The notes: generated by a model not told the origin, from the letters alone. Shown: positions 6,408 through 14,702, counted from the first letter of the stretch. The stretch is 44,681 nucleotides of DNA from Deltaproteobacteria bacterium (GCA_016219285.1 JACRNJ010000078.1:1-44681), one strand, 5' to 3'. Made by a program: numbers and translations.

Positions 6408-7719
6408 CTACCCCCAGACCTTCCTCTATCCTTACATATACTGTTTTGTCAAGGACCACATCCATCTTGTCAATCTCTCCCAGCGCTGCCATGAGCTCTT
6501 TTTCCTTTGCAAGATGGGTCATGATAACGATGGGTACTGCGCCGCCCACCTTTCTGTCCTTCTGTATGACTGATAATATGCTGATATTATGATTGCCAAG
6601 AACGCCAGAAATCTTTGATAATACCCCTGGCTTATCCAGCACCGAAAACCTTAGATAATACGGTGTTTCAAGATTTTCTATATCCTTTATCTCTACCTTT
6701 CTGATGGATTCATCTGTCCATGATAGAGGCAAAACCCTCTGGGCCGCGCCTTTTTTAAGATTTCTGCAGATATCTACCACATCCGCCACAACTGCGCTGG
6801 CCGTAGGCATCATGCCTGCTCCCCTTCCATAAAACATGACAGAGCCGACTGCATTGCCTTTTAAATGGATGGCATTATAGACCCCATCCACCATTGCCAG
6901 AAGATGATTGGCGGGAATCATCGTTGCATGGACCCGTGCCTCAATCTTGCCACCTTCCTCATTAGCAATGGCCAACAGTTTTATCTTGTAGCCGAATTCT
7001 TTTGCAAATTTTATATCCAGCGGTGTAATTTTACTGATACCTTGGGTGTAAATATCTCCCAACTTAATATAAGTGCCATACGCAAGATTGATGAGAATCG
7101 CCAGTTTATGCGCCGTATCAATACCTTCCACATCGTATGTAGGGTCAGCCTCTGCATAGCCCTTTTCTTGCGCCTTTTTCAGGACATCCTCAAACTTTCC
7201 GCCTTCGTTTGTCATCTTACTCAGGATATAATTTGCCGTGCCGTTTATAATCCCATAGATGGAGTTTATCTTGTTTGCAACAAGCCCTTCTTTTAAAGCC
7301 TTAATAATCGGGATGCCGCCGCCCACGCTAGCCTCAAAACCTACATCTGCATTATTTGCAGATGCAGTCTTAAAAATCTCTTCGCCATGCTGGGAAAGGA
7401 GCGCCTTGTTGGCTGTTACTACATGCTTTTTGTTGTTGAGAACTTTGAGGATAAAAGTCTTTGCAGGCTCAATGCCGCCCATGAGCTCAATAACAATGCT
7501 GATGGACGGGTCATTGATAATCTCGTTGGCATCTGCAGTGAGTATTGATTTCTCTACCTCTACACCTCTGTCGCGGGCGATGTCCTTGTCTGCAATCCTT
7601 TTCAGGACAACCTCTGCGCCAAGCCTATCCTGAATAGTCTTTGCATTCTCTCTGAGAACTTTGACAACACCTGTGCCGACCGTGCCAAAACCTATGAGAC
7701 CAATGTTAATTTTTTGCAT
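6400..7719 (-). CDS. hom: Homoserine dehydrogenase with C-terminal ACT domain
   Basis: A 439-residue enzyme that reduces aspartate semialdehyde to homoserine with NAD(P)H, the branch point to threonine and methionine. The N-terminus has the Rossmann motif GLIGFGTVGTGV. The middle holds the catalytic region EKGYAEADPTYDVEGIDTAHKLAI. Residues from about 360 form an ACT domain (LRFSVLDKPGVLSKISGVLG), which usually gives feedback inhibition by threonine. I start at the ATG at 7717-7719, giving MQKINIGLIG; the in-frame extension to 7770 lies in a repeat. It is the last gene of a minus-strand group after alaC and a HicBA pair and ends in a terminator. A 106-bp repeat sits 9 bases upstream of its start, and I see no good ribosome-binding site. 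Confidence 0.93.
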   Translation of the reverse strand: MQKINIGLIGFGTVGTGVVKVLRENAKTIQDRLGAEVVLKRIADKDIARDRGVEVEKSILTADANEIINDPSISIVIELMGGIEPAKTFILKVLNNKKHVVTANKALLSQHGEEIFKTASANNADVGFEASVGGGIPIIKALKEGLVANKINSIYGIINGTANYILSKMTNEGGKFEDVLKKAQEKGYAEADPTYDVEGIDTAHKLAILINLAYGTYIKLGDIYTQGISKITPLDIKFAKEFGYKIKLLAIANEEGGKIEARVHATMIPANHLLAMVDGVYNAIHLKGNAVGSVMFYGRGAGMMPTASAVVADVVDICRNLKKGAAQRVLPLSWTDESIRKVEIKDIENLETPYYLRFSVLDKPGVLSKISGVLGNHNISILSVIQKDRKVGGAVPIVIMTHLAKEKELMAALGEIDKMDVVLDKTVYVRIEEGLGVGD

Positions 7720-7728
7720 AATTGCTAT

Positions 7729-7834
7729 TTTATAGTGGACGACAAAAATAAGTAGCTGTAGTTTGCCCATTTATGGGCGTATTTTAAAACCGCCGATAAA
7801 TCGGCAGACTACAAATTTATGTCGCTGCCTATAG
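7729..7834. repeat. 106-bp repeat, copy 1, containing a TGTAG-type palindrome
   Basis: Identical base for base to 43447-43552. The core at 7757-7813 is an imperfect inverted repeat: TGTAGTTTGCCCATTT... faces ...ATCGGCAGACTACA around TATTTTAAAAC. It separates hom from the broken hicA gene. The core family has further copies at 9634, 11544, 20754, 20846, 24325 and a half copy at 34064. Confidence 0.9.
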
Positions 7835-7849
7835 CTACAACCTAAACTT

Positions 7850-8083
7850 TTATACCCTTTCCAAGTATTTATTATAATCATCTATGGTAATTTCTATTTC
7901 CCGCAAAATTTATCTAATCAAAGGACGTGCCAATACCCTCCCTTTGTGATGCGGCACGGTAGTAGTCCGTCCGTTGGGATGTCGATAAAATACATGGCTT
8001 CCTTTTTGACGAACCTTCTCAAAACCAAGGAGAAGCAACAACTTCTCCATCCTATTAGCATCAATTATTTGAAGCTTGCTCAA
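7850..8083 (-). pseudogene. hicA: HicA-type mRNA interferase toxin interrupted by an in-frame TAA
   Basis: Minus-strand reading from a TTG at 8081-8083, overlapping the hicB stop, gives a HicA-like protein: dsRNA-binding-like fold with GFEKVRQKGSHVFYRHPNG, where the His of the KGSH motif is the catalytic residue, then TTTVPHHKGR. After 57 residues (…ARPLIR) a TAA at 7910-7912 stops it. Past this stop the same frame continues as ILREIEITIDDYNKYLERV and ends at 7850, exactly the usual HicA C-terminal helix. The expected residue at the stop is Lys (LLRKILR pattern), so a single AAA-to-TAA change explains it. The shortened product keeps the catalytic His but loses the last helix, so it is probably inactive. 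It was not listed as an ORF because of its short length. Confidence 0.8.
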
Positions 8084-8301
8084 TTCATTACCTCAATCTG
8101 CTGAATCCCAACGAACTCTGGCAACTCCTTTTTCGTTTCCGGATCCATCTCTTCTAAACATAATTCCACCACTTCTTTAAGATTTTTTTGAAGTTCGTCA
8201 AGAGTCTCTGCTTGAGTATGGGCGCCTGGGATCCCCGGAACAATTGCCACATACAATCCTGTTTCAGGGTCTCTTTCAATATATCCAGTTATTTTATACA
8301 T
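8080..8301 (-). CDS. hicB: HicB-family antitoxin
   Basis: A 73-residue protein of the HicB fold: GYIERDPETGLYVAIVPGIPGAHTQAETLDEL followed by a helix KNLKEVVELCLEE. HicB proteins neutralise HicA mRNA-cleaving toxins by direct binding. It lacks a separate C-terminal DNA-binding domain, which is common in short HicB proteins. GGAGG is well placed upstream. It is immediately followed, with overlap, by the interrupted hicA, and the pair is inserted between alaC and hom in the same orientation. The antitoxin appears intact while its toxin is broken, as expected of a decaying module. Confidence 0.85.
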   Translation of the reverse strand: MYKITGYIERDPETGLYVAIVPGIPGAHTQAETLDELQKNLKEVVELCLEEMDPETKKELPEFVGIQQIEVMN

Positions 8302-8367
8302 TTTAAATCCTCCTATCGGCTATTTTGAAACCTCTATCATTTCACCTTTAGCCATGGGCTTTACTCC

Positions 8368-9555
8368 TTATGCCTTTTCAAACGCCTTCTTAAACGCCCT
8401 TTTTATACCATGCGCAGCCTGCTTGGTCCTGTGTTCATTTTCAATCAGGGCAAGCCTTACATATTCATCTCCATATTCGCCGAACCCAACGCCTGCGGAT
8501 ACCGCCACCTTTGCCTCTTTTAAAAGAAATTTGGAAAACTCAAGAGAACCGAGCTTCCTGAACTGTTCGGGAATCCTTGCCCATACGAACATCGTTGCCT
8601 TTGGTTTTTCTATGGCCCAGCCAGCCTTATTGAAACTGTCCACCAAAACATCACGGCGTTTTCTGTATGTCTCGCATATTTCTTTTACACAGTCCTGTGG
8701 TCCATTCAGAGCAGAAATTGCTGCAATCTGGATGGGCTGGAACATTCCATAATCCATGTAGCTCTTTATTCTTGTAAGCGCAGCGATCATCTTTTTATTT
8801 CCCACTGCAAAGCCGACTCTCCAGCCGGGCATGTTATAACTCTTGGATAGCGTAAAGAATTCCACGCCGATATCCTTTGCCCCCGGAATCTGAAGAAAAC
8901 TCGGCGCCTTGTATCCGTCAAACACAATATCCGCATATGCCAGGTCATGGACAACCATTATATTATGCTCTTTTGCGAAATCCACAACCTTTTTGAAAAA
9001 TTCCAAATCTACGACCTCGGTGGTAGGATTGTGCGGAAAATTCAATATCAGAAGTTTAGGTTTTGGCCATGTCTGTTTGGTAGCATTTAAAAGCTCTTCA
9101 AAGAAGTCCCTGCCAGGCAAGAGAGGGATGCTCCGCACATCGCCGCCTGCAATAACAACACAATAGGTGTGGATGGAATAGGTCGGATTTGGCACAAAGA
9201 CCACATCCCCCGGACCAATGATTGCCAAAGCAAGATGGGAAAGCCCTTCTTTTGAACCTATAGTTGCAATGGCCTCTGAGTCAGGGTCAAGGTCAACATC
9301 ATAACGCCTTTTATACCAGTCCGTTATGGCAAGCCTTAATTTATATATGCCTTTTGATGCGGAATATCTGTGATTGCGCGGGTTATGTGTGGCCTCAATG
9401 AGCTTGTCAACAATATGCTGCGGCGTTGGCTGGTCAGGGTTGCCCATGCCAAAATCAATTATGTCTTCTCCCTGCCTTCTTGCCTCCATCTTTAACTCTG
9501 TTGTTATGTTAAAGATGTAAGGGGGGAGTCTTTTGATTCTGTGGAATTCTTCCAT
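8368..9555 (-). CDS. alaC: Alanine transaminase AlaC-type class I aminotransferase
   Basis: A 395-residue PLP enzyme of fold type I. It matches the AlaC pattern along most of its length: [22 protein letters not shown] at the N-terminus, [43 protein letters not shown] and the PLP lysine K238 in [14 protein letters not shown]. AlaC transfers the amino group between alanine and 2-oxoglutarate/pyruvate; relatives are often misnamed LL-diaminopimelate aminotransferase. GAGGAG precedes the ATG. Proximity to hom on the same strand recurs in many bacteria and suggests joint expression of amino-acid genes, here interrupted by a HicBA pair. Confidence 0.88.
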   Translation of the reverse strand: MEEFHRIKRLPPYIFNITTELKMEARRQGEDIIDFGMGNPDQPTPQHIVDKLIEATHNPRNHRYSASKGIYKLRLAITDWYKRRYDVDLDPDSEAIATIGSKEGLSHLALAIIGPGDVVFVPNPTYSIHTYCVVIAGGDVRSIPLLPGRDFFEELLNATKQTWPKPKLLILNFPHNPTTEVVDLEFFKKVVDFAKEHNIMVVHDLAYADIVFDGYKAPSFLQIPGAKDIGVEFFTLSKSYNMPGWRVGFAVGNKKMIAALTRIKSYMDYGMFQPIQIAAISALNGPQDCVKEICETYRKRRDVLVDSFNKAGWAIEKPKATMFVWARIPEQFRKLGSLEFSKFLLKEAKVAVSAGVGFGEYGDEYVRLALIENEHRTKQAAHGIKRAFKKAFEKA

Positions 9556-9633
9556 ATTGATTTACTCCTCAAACAAGCTCATAAAAAGTTTTTATAAGAA
9601 ACAGCAAAGTAAAAAGCTCCAGATGTAAGACGT

Positions 9634-9734
9634 TGTAGTTTGCCGATTTATCGGCGCTCCGATGTTTCAATGTGGAGCGCTTTTAAAAAACGCCCACTGG
9701 GCGCCCAACTGAAGGTTGGGTCGGGCAAGCTACA
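9634..9734. repeat. TGTAG palindromic element, enlarged copy
   Basis: Starts TGTAGTTTGCCGATTTATCG and ends GGCAAGCTACA. Compared with the 57-base form, it carries two additional small hairpins in the middle (GCTCC…GGAGC and CGCCCACTGGGCG) and one near the right arm (CCCAACTGAAGGTTGGG). The TTTTAAAA core is kept. Confidence 0.75.
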
Positions 9735-9744
9735 GGTATGTTGA

Positions 9745-9812
9745 CCCTTGACAAATCTGTGGCTTGCCAAAGGCAAGCCCTTGGCTTTGGCCAAGGACAG
9801 CTTTGTCAAGGG
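9745..9812. repeat. CCTTGACA-family hairpin
   Basis: CCCTTGACAAA (left) faces TTTGTCAAGGG (right). The interior has a second hairpin, GGCTTGCC…GGCAAGCC, and TTGGCTTTGGCCAA. Confidence 0.7.
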
Positions 9813-9849
9813 TTGAGAGTAGAAGCCGCAGCGACAATACAGAGGGTCT

Positions 9850-9870
9850 GACTTTTTATGAAGCCGTCAA
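9850..9870. repeat. Possible remnant of the 33.4-kb MITE end at the 3' end of lipA
   Basis: GACTTTTTATGAAGCCGTCAA is nearly the same as the right end of the element at 33359-33500 (GACTTTTTACGAATCCGTCAA, 19 of 21 identical). Read on the minus strand it supplies the last four LipA codons and the TAA stop. Confidence 0.5.
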
Positions 9871-10722
9871 CATTTCTGCATTATACGAACTCCTCACAAA
9901 AGGCCCTGAATAGACATATTTTAAGCCGATTTTCCTCCCGAACGACTCATATTCCTTAAAAACATCAAGGGGGATATATTCCTTGACCTTAAGATTTTTT
10001 GTTGACGGCCTCAAATACTGACCTATGGTAACGGCATCGCAGCCTGCTGCAACAAGGTCTTTCAAAACAGATTGTACCTCATCCCTTGTTTCGCCGAGTC
10101 CGACCATCAACCCTGATTTGGTAACTGCCGCATGACTCATATTTTTTGCCATCTCAAGCACCATCAAAGATTGTCTGTAATCAGCCTGAGGTCTTACCTT
10201 TTTATAAAGGGAAGGCACGGTTTCTATATTGTGGTTAAAGATGTCAGGCCTCGTATTTAAGACGATATTGAGAGAGTCCTTATCCCCTTTAAAATCAGGG
10301 GTCAAAACCTCTATAGAAATAGAGGGAATAGTATCCCTGATAGCCTGTATTGTCAAGGCGAATTGCGTTGCCCCGCCGTCATAAAGGTCGTCTCTTGTAA
10401 CTGATGTTATGACAACATGCTTAAGTCCCAATTCCTTTGCGGTGATGGCTATACTTCGCGGTTCGTTTGCATCTACAACAAGCGGCGCAGCAGTTTTTTC
10501 CACAGAGCAGAAACCGCACCCCCTTGTGCAGACATCGCCCAGAATCATAAAGGTCGCAGTAGGTTTGGAAAAACACTCTCCAATATTCGGACAGCGGGCT
10601 GATTCGCAGACTGTATGCAGGTTTCTGCTGCGGAGGATATTCTTCATCTCATGGAGTTTACTAGGCTGCCCCATCTTTCTGGAAAGCCATGAGGGAAGCC
10701 TGTTAGTTCTCTGACTGTTCAT
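9856..10722 (-). CDS. lipA: Lipoyl synthase LipA
   Basis: A radical SAM enzyme that inserts two sulfur atoms into octanoyl groups on carrier proteins. From the ATG at 10720-10722 it has 288 residues. The auxiliary cluster cysteines are C39, C44 and C50 (CESARCPNIGEC) and the radical SAM cysteines C65, C69 and C72 (CTRGCGFC). The RSSYNAE motif near the C-terminus holds the serine that ligates the auxiliary cluster. A TTG at 10752 would add ten unlike residues. No ribosome-binding site precedes the chosen ATG, but TAGTAT at 10730-10735 could be a -10 box, which would make the mRNA nearly leaderless; this is inference. The last codons lie in a repeat remnant. It is divergent from wrbA, and no lipB is in the window. 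Confidence 0.92.
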   Translation of the reverse strand: MNSQRTNRLPSWLSRKMGQPSKLHEMKNILRSRNLHTVCESARCPNIGECFSKPTATFMILGDVCTRGCGFCSVEKTAAPLVVDANEPRSIAITAKELGLKHVVITSVTRDDLYDGGATQFALTIQAIRDTIPSISIEVLTPDFKGDKDSLNIVLNTRPDIFNHNIETVPSLYKKVRPQADYRQSLMVLEMAKNMSHAAVTKSGLMVGLGETRDEVQSVLKDLVAAGCDAVTIGQYLRPSTKNLKVKEYIPLDVFKEYESFGRKIGLKYVYSGPFVRSSYNAEMLTAS

Positions 10723-10782
10723 ATTTTTGATACTAACACATTGCAGTTTCAAAAAACAAGGAAGGAGAAAAGCCTTAATGGG

Positions 10783-10810
10783 TTGACAAACTGAATTTCT
10801 CTGCTATTAA
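10783..10810 (+). promoter_or_regulatory. Sigma70-type promoter of wrbA
   Basis: TTGACA (10783-10788) is an exact -35 box and TATTAA (10805-10810) a good -10 box with a 16-base spacer, about 40 bases before the wrbA ATG. GGGAGG at 10837-10842 is the ribosome-binding site. Confidence 0.65.
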
Positions 10811-10848
10811 TTAATTCACGTTCAAAATTCTTTTGCGGGAGGCAAGTT

Positions 10849-11460
10849 ATGAAGGTTTTGATTGTTTACTATTCCATGTATGGCCACATCCACCGTATGG
10901 CAGAGGCAGTTGCAGAAGGGGTTGAGGAAGTTAAGGGCGCAAAGGTAGAGATGCGGCGCGTTCCAGAGACCCTGCCGGAAGAGGCGCTTAAAAAAATGGG
11001 GGCGTTGGAGGCTCAAAAAACCTTTGCTCATATTCCGGTATGCGCGGTAGATGAATTGAGTTCTGCCGATGCAATAATATTTGGCACACCGACGCGGTTT
11101 GGAAATATGTGCGGGCAGATGCGCCAGTTCCTCGATGCTACCGGCCAACTTTGGGCTCAAGGGTCGCTTGTCGGCAAGGTGGCAAGTGTGTTTACAAGCT
11201 CTGCTACTCAGCATGGCGGTCAGGAGTCTACCATTATTAGCTTTCATATCACCCTCCTCCATCATGGGATGATTATTGCAGGGTTGCCATACTCCTTTCA
11301 AGGCCAGATGCGTATAGATGAGATTAGCGGCGGGTCTCCTTATGGCGCATCTACGATTGCCGGGGGTCAGGGAGAACGTATGCCGAGCGGGAATGAGCTG
11401 GCGGCAGCGCGGTTTCAGGGAAAACATGTCGCAACAATAGCCTCCAAACTTGCAAAGTAG
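10849..11460 (+). CDS. wrbA: NAD(P)H:quinone oxidoreductase WrbA (flavodoxin-like)
   Basis: A 203-residue FMN protein reducing quinones by two electrons, thus avoiding semiquinone radicals. Seen are the phosphate-binding loop [15 protein letters not shown], the flavin-contact segments [18 protein letters not shown] and [12 protein letters not shown], and the WrbA-typical end [13 protein letters not shown]. Length is the family norm (about 200). It has its own promoter and a strong GGGAGG site, and is followed by an A/T-flanked hairpin, so it looks monocistronic. A 201-codon ORF on the opposite strand is only its shadow. Confidence 0.92.
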   Translation: MKVLIVYYSMYGHIHRMAEAVAEGVEEVKGAKVEMRRVPETLPEEALKKMGALEAQKTFAHIPVCAVDELSSADAIIFGTPTRFGNMCGQMRQFLDATGQLWAQGSLVGKVASVFTSSATQHGGQESTIISFHITLLHHGMIIAGLPYSFQGQMRIDEISGGSPYGASTIAGGQGERMPSGNELAAARFQGKHVATIASKLAK

Positions 11461-11467
11461 CTTAACC

Positions 11468-11491
11468 CAAAAAATGCAGATGCATTTTTCG
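11468..11491 (+). terminator. Hairpin after wrbA
   Basis: CAAAAAATGCA faces TGCATTTTT around a 2-base loop, 7 bases past the wrbA stop. It is almost the same as the inner hairpin at 4555-4578, so it is both a repeat and a plausible terminator. Confidence 0.55.
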
Positions 11492-11543
11492 ACAAACGCA
11501 ATCCCCTGATAAAAACCTTCAGAGGCAGGCTCTGGCCAAATAC

Positions 11544-11600
11544 TGTAGTCTGCCGATTTATCGGCGTATTTTAAAAGCGCCCATAAATGGGCAGGCTACT
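11544..11600. repeat. TGTAG palindromic element
   Basis: TGTAGTCTGCCGATTTATCG faces CGCCCATAAATGGGCAGGCTAC around TATTTTAAAAG. Compared with the 7757 copy the two arms are swapped, i.e. it lies in the opposite orientation. Confidence 0.75.
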
Positions 11601-11646
11601 ATACTTAAAACAGTATGCTCCGTTTTGTCCAGCCCGCTTTTCCTTG

Positions 11647-11725
11647 CCCTTGACAAATTATGTATTTTGTTGAAGCAAAACACAAAACTCATTTGTCAAA
11701 GGCAAAGGAGTTAATTTGTCAAGGG
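11647..11725. repeat. CCTTGACA-family inverted repeat
   Basis: CCCTTGACAAATTA (11647-11660) and TAATTTGTCAAGGG (11712-11725) are exact reverse complements, 14 bp. The interior holds TTTTGTTGAAGCAAAA and TTTGTCAAAGG sub-repeats. Confidence 0.75.
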
Positions 11726-11789
11726 CTTGTCTTTGGCTCTATATGAATTTACCTCCGTGCCACCTTCCCTTTCCCCCCCTTTTTTTCTC

Positions 11790-11816
11790 TTGACAATTGA
11801 ACATCGGATATTTTAT
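11790..11816 (+). promoter_or_regulatory. Candidate promoter of the nuo operon
   Basis: An exact TTGACA (11790-11795) is followed by TTTTAT (11811-11816) with a 15-base spacer, about 35 bases before nuoA. The -35 is strong, the -10 and spacing are weak, so this is only a candidate. Confidence 0.4.
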
Positions 11817-11857
11817 GGTGTGCAACACTATTTTGTCGTTCCCTGAGGTGATTGATA

Positions 11858-12220
11858 ATGCTCTTATCTTATCTTCCTGTCCTGGTAATTATTGGTTTTG
11901 TAACATTTCTTGCTGTTGCGGTATTCTTTATAAACAGCATAGTAAGCCCCAACAATCCTTACAAAGACAAGCTTTCCCCCTGGGAATGCGGCATGGAGCC
12001 CATTGGCAATGATGCAAGCGCGGGCCATTTCAAAGTCCACTTCTTTATTATAGCAATCCTGTTTATAGTTTTTGATGCTGAAACGTTATATTTGTTTCCA
12101 TGGGCGGTTGTCTTTAGGGAACTCGGAGTAGTTGCGTTTGTAGAGATGTTTATATTTATAGGCATATTGCTGATTGGCTTTATATACGCATGGGCAAAGG
12201 GGGCTCTGGAATGGGTATAG
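11858..12220 (+). CDS. nuoA: NADH-quinone oxidoreductase subunit A
   Basis: A 120-residue membrane subunit with three helices, at about residues 4-25, 61-82 and 90-113. The loop between helices 1 and 2 has the family signature [10 protein letters not shown], and helix 2 has [15 protein letters not shown] with its conserved acidic residues. NuoA lies at the junction between the quinone cavity and the membrane arm. GAGGTG at 11845-11850 is 7 bases before the ATG at 11858; a TTG at 11852 is too close to it. It is the first gene of the complex I operon and its end overlaps nuoB by 10 bases. Confidence 0.93.
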   Translation: MLLSYLPVLVIIGFVTFLAVAVFFINSIVSPNNPYKDKLSPWECGMEPIGNDASAGHFKVHFFIIAILFIVFDAETLYLFPWAVVFRELGVVAFVEMFIFIGILLIGFIYAWAKGALEWV

Positions 12221-12774
12221 CAGAGAATTCCCTGGAAGGGGTTGTGCAATTTACTACCCTTGAGAGCATTGTAGAACTGACAGGCAGAACAGCAGCCATT
12301 TTGGCAAAGACAACAGGAATTGATACAGTTGTTGACGGTGTTGTGAACTGGGGCAGGAGATCGTCTCTCTGGCCTATGACATTTGGCCTTGCATGCTGCG
12401 CCATAGAAATGATTGCAGCAGGCTGCTCCCGTTATGATACAGACAGGTTTGGCATAGTCTTCAGACCTTCTCCCAGGCAGAGTGATGTTATTATTATTGC
12501 AGGCACTATGACAAAAAAGATTGCGCCTGCTGTTAAAAGGGTATATGACCAGATGGCAGAGCCGAGGTGGGTTATTGCTATGGGCGGCTGCGCATCAGCA
12601 GGCGGCCCTTATAATACATACTCTGTTGTTCAGGGCACAGACCTTGTTATACCTGTTGATGTTTACATTCCTGGTTGCCCGCCCAGGCCGGAGGCGCTTT
12701 TATACGGGTTTTTGCAGCTGCAGGAAAAGATAAAAAGAGAGATGCCGTCAGTATTTGCAAGGTATGAAAAATAG
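12211..12774 (+). CDS. nuoB: NADH-quinone oxidoreductase subunit B
   Basis: A 187-residue subunit holding cluster N2, the last Fe-S cluster before quinone. Its ligands are visible: tandem C62-C63 (GLACCAIEM), C127 ([10 protein letters not shown]) and C156 ([13 protein letters not shown]). I use the ATG at 12211, which has AGGGGG 7 bases upstream; an ATG at 12190 would overlap nuoA by 31 bases. The N-terminal 40 residues before the core are variable. Translational coupling with nuoA is likely from the overlap. Confidence 0.93.
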   Translation: MGIAENSLEGVVQFTTLESIVELTGRTAAILAKTTGIDTVVDGVVNWGRRSSLWPMTFGLACCAIEMIAAGCSRYDTDRFGIVFRPSPRQSDVIIIAGTMTKKIAPAVKRVYDQMAEPRWVIAMGGCASAGGPYNTYSVVQGTDLVIPVDVYIPGCPPRPEALLYGFLQLQEKIKREMPSVFARYEK

Positions 12775-12778
12775 CATT

Positions 12779-12831
12779 CAGCTATCAGCGTTCAGCTTTA
12801 AGCTGATTGCTGACCGCTGAAAGCTGACAGC
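12779..12831. repeat. AGCTGA/TCAGCT palindromic repeat between nuoB and nuoC
   Basis: A string of CAGC/GCTG words folds on itself: GCTATCAGCGTTCAGCTTT faces AAAGCTGACAGC with inner AAGCTGATTGCTGACCGCTG. A run of six T follows, so it could attenuate transcription, although the operon clearly continues. Confidence 0.65.
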
Positions 12832-12851
12832 TTTTTTACGGAGTTTAAAAG

Positions 12852-13358
12852 ATGACAATCGGCCCCGATTCAATTCTAATAAAAAATATTAAAGAAAAGT
12901 TTGGCCAGTCTATCCTTGATACCTCTATATTCAGAGATGAGGCAACCCATCTAATCAGGAAGGAAAGCCTGCTTGAGGTATGTAAGTTCCTGAAAGATAA
13001 TAGTGAACTTCAGTTTAATTTCCTTTCAGACATTGCAGGCATTGATTATTTTCCCCAGAATCCCAGATTTGAAGTTGTATATCACCTTTATTCCATTTCC
13101 CAAAAACACAGGGTAAGATTAAAAATTAAAACAGAAGATGGAGAAACAGTTCCCTCTGTTACCCCTGTTTGGAGCGGCGCGGATTGGGCAGAACGTGAGG
13201 CGTATGATATGTTCGGCATTATATTTGAAGGCCACCCGAATCTCAAGAGGATATACATGCCCGACGAGTGGGAAGGTTTTCCTTTGCGGAAAGATTACCC
13301 GCTCAAGGGATATAAGGACAGGTATAATCCGTATGGGGAAGAAAAGGACAAGAGGTAA
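12852..13358 (+). CDS. nuoC: NADH-quinone oxidoreductase subunit C
   Basis: A 168-residue stand-alone subunit C (30-kDa subunit family), part of the hydrophilic connecting arm with NuoD and NuoB. The signature is REAYDMFGIIFEGHPNLKRIYMPDEWEGFPLRKDYP near the C-terminus, of which EREAYDMFG and PLRKDYPL are diagnostic. NuoC and NuoD are separate genes here, unlike the fused NuoCD of E. coli. The stop codon lies inside the GGTAAGA-rich repeat that follows. Confidence 0.93.
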   Translation: MTIGPDSILIKNIKEKFGQSILDTSIFRDEATHLIRKESLLEVCKFLKDNSELQFNFLSDIAGIDYFPQNPRFEVVYHLYSISQKHRVRLKIKTEDGETVPSVTPVWSGADWAEREAYDMFGIIFEGHPNLKRIYMPDEWEGFPLRKDYPLKGYKDRYNPYGEEKDKR

Positions 13359-13422
13359 GAGGTAAGAAGCAAGAGGTAAGATTTTTTCTTGCTTCTGACT
13401 TCTGGCATCTTGCTTCTTACTT
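13353..13422. repeat. AAGAGGTAAGAAGC inverted repeat between nuoC and nuoD
   Basis: GTAAGAAGCAAGA on the left is answered twice on the right by TCTTGCTTC and TCTTGCTTCTTAC. The left end also has tandem AAGAGGTAAG units, one of which contains the nuoC stop codon. Confidence 0.7.
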
Positions 13423-13427
13423 TACAC

Positions 13428-14615
13428 ATGGCAAACAACCAAGAAATAGCTACAAAAGAGATAACCTTAAACATGGGTCCCCAACACCCGTCCACTCACG
13501 GTGTGCTGCACATGTTTCTGGATATGAAGGGTGAGAAGATAATTAAGGCAACCCCTGATATAGGATACCTTCACAGAGGCACAGAGAAGATTGCGGAAAA
13601 CCTGCTTTATCATCAGTTTGTTCCATATACGGACAGGCTGGAATATTGGTCTGCCATGGGCAACAACCTTGCCTATGTGCTGGCTGTTGAAAAACTCCTG
13701 GGTATTGAAGTAACAGAACGGGCAAAATATATAAGAGTATTAGTGGCAGAACTTTCAAGGATTACAGGCCATCTTACCTGTATAGGCGCATGGGCGCTTG
13801 ACCTTGGCGCAATGACTGTTCTTCTCTATGCGTTCAGGGAAAGGGAGATGGTGCTGGATCTGTTTGAGATGATTTGCGGCGCAAGGGTAACGCACAATTA
13901 TTTAAGGATTGGAGGGGTGAGGTATGACCTGCAGCCTTTATTTAAGGAAAAATGCCTTGAATTTGTGGACCTCTTTCCCAAAAAACTAGATGAGTATGAG
14001 CAGCTCTTAACAGGAAACAGGATATGGCTTAAGAGAAATAAAGGGGTTGGTGTGATATCTGCAGAGGATGCAATAAGCCTTGGTCTGAGTGGTCCGATCC
14101 TTAGAAGCACAGGCGTCAAATGGGACATAAGAAAGGATGAACCATATCTTATCTATGACAGACTTGACTTTGATATCCCAGTTGGTGAAAACGGAGACTG
14201 TTTTGACAGATATGTTCTTCGCATGCAAGAGATGAGGCAGGCCGCAAGGATAATAAAGCAGGCATTGGAACAGCTGCCCGATGGCAAGCCTTGCATTGAT
14301 ATGCCTGAAGTTGTTCCGCCGCCAAGAAAAAATATAGAAACAAATATGGAATCTCTCATCCATCATTTTAAACTTGTTTCCCACGGATTCAAGGCCCCAA
14401 AGGGCGAGGTGTATGCCAGCATTGAGGCGCCCAAGGGCGAATTGGGATTTTATATAGTAAGTGACGGTTCAGAAAGACCGTTCAGGGTAAAGATAAAGGC
14501 ACCTTCATTTGTAAATCTGCAGGCTATAGACCCCATGTGTAAAGATGCATACCTTGCAGATGTGGTTGCTGTGGTTTCAAGTCTTGACCCTGTATTTGGC
14601 GAGGCGGATAAGTAG
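13428..14615 (+). CDS. nuoD: NADH-quinone oxidoreductase subunit D
   Basis: The 49-kDa subunit, which with NuoB forms the quinone-binding pocket. From the ATG at 13428 it has 395 residues. GPQHPSTHGVLHMFLDMKGE near the N-terminus holds the His and Thr/Ser region lining the quinone site. YLHRGTEKIAE, YWSAMGNN and the C-terminal DPVFGE are also typical of the family. ORF extension to 13389 runs into the preceding repeat and is rejected. No clear ribosome-binding site is seen before 13428. Confidence 0.93.
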   Translation: MANNQEIATKEITLNMGPQHPSTHGVLHMFLDMKGEKIIKATPDIGYLHRGTEKIAENLLYHQFVPYTDRLEYWSAMGNNLAYVLAVEKLLGIEVTERAKYIRVLVAELSRITGHLTCIGAWALDLGAMTVLLYAFREREMVLDLFEMICGARVTHNYLRIGGVRYDLQPLFKEKCLEFVDLFPKKLDEYEQLLTGNRIWLKRNKGVGVISAEDAISLGLSGPILRSTGVKWDIRKDEPYLIYDRLDFDIPVGENGDCFDRYVLRMQEMRQAARIIKQALEQLPDGKPCIDMPEVVPPPRKNIETNMESLIHHFKLVSHGFKAPKGEVYASIEAPKGELGFYIVSDGSERPFRVKIKAPSFVNLQAIDPMCKDAYLADVVAVVSSLDPVFGEADK

Positions 14616-14621
14616 AACTAC

Positions 14622-14693
14622 TTACGATTTACGAATTACGAATTACGATTTTGGATTTTAAATCATAAATCTGAAATCTAAAATCGTAAATCT
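14622..14693. repeat. GATTTACGA-family repeat before nuoE
   Basis: Left half repeats TTACGATTTACGAATTACG; right half has AAATCGTAAATCT and AAATCATAAATCTG, the reverse complements. The element ends about 9 bases before the nuoE ATG and replaces any ribosome-binding site. Confidence 0.8.
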
Positions 14694-14702
14694 AATTAAG
14701 AT

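Larger units (their letters stand above)
9556..9855. other. 300-base gene-free spacer with two repeat elements
   Basis: Between lipA and alaC, both on the minus strand, I see no coding sequence. It contains an enlarged TGTAG element (9634-9734) and a CCTTGACA element (9745-9812). Minus-strand promoter elements for lipA would not lie here because lipA starts at its other end. Confidence 0.7.
11461..11857. other. 397-base gene-free leader before the nuo operon
   Basis: No coding sequence is supported. In order it contains a terminator-like hairpin (11468-11491), a TGTAG element (11544-11600), a CCTTGACA element (11647-11725), a C/T-rich run near 11762-11789 and a possible promoter (11790-11816). 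Confidence 0.7.

Noticed and set aside
7910-7912. Recoding of the TAA in hicA (for example as an unusual amino acid)
   Set aside because: TAA is used as an ordinary stop by many genes in the window, and no recoding signal is seen; a nonsense change is simpler.
10822-11427. 201-codon ORF on the minus strand opposite wrbA
   Set aside because: Shadow of wrbA, whose plus-strand product has all flavodoxin/WrbA motifs, a promoter and a ribosome-binding site.
12779-12831. Terminator between nuoB and nuoC
   Set aside because: Although the hairpin is followed by six T residues, the essential nuo genes continue after it; at most it is a partial attenuator and is listed as a repeat.
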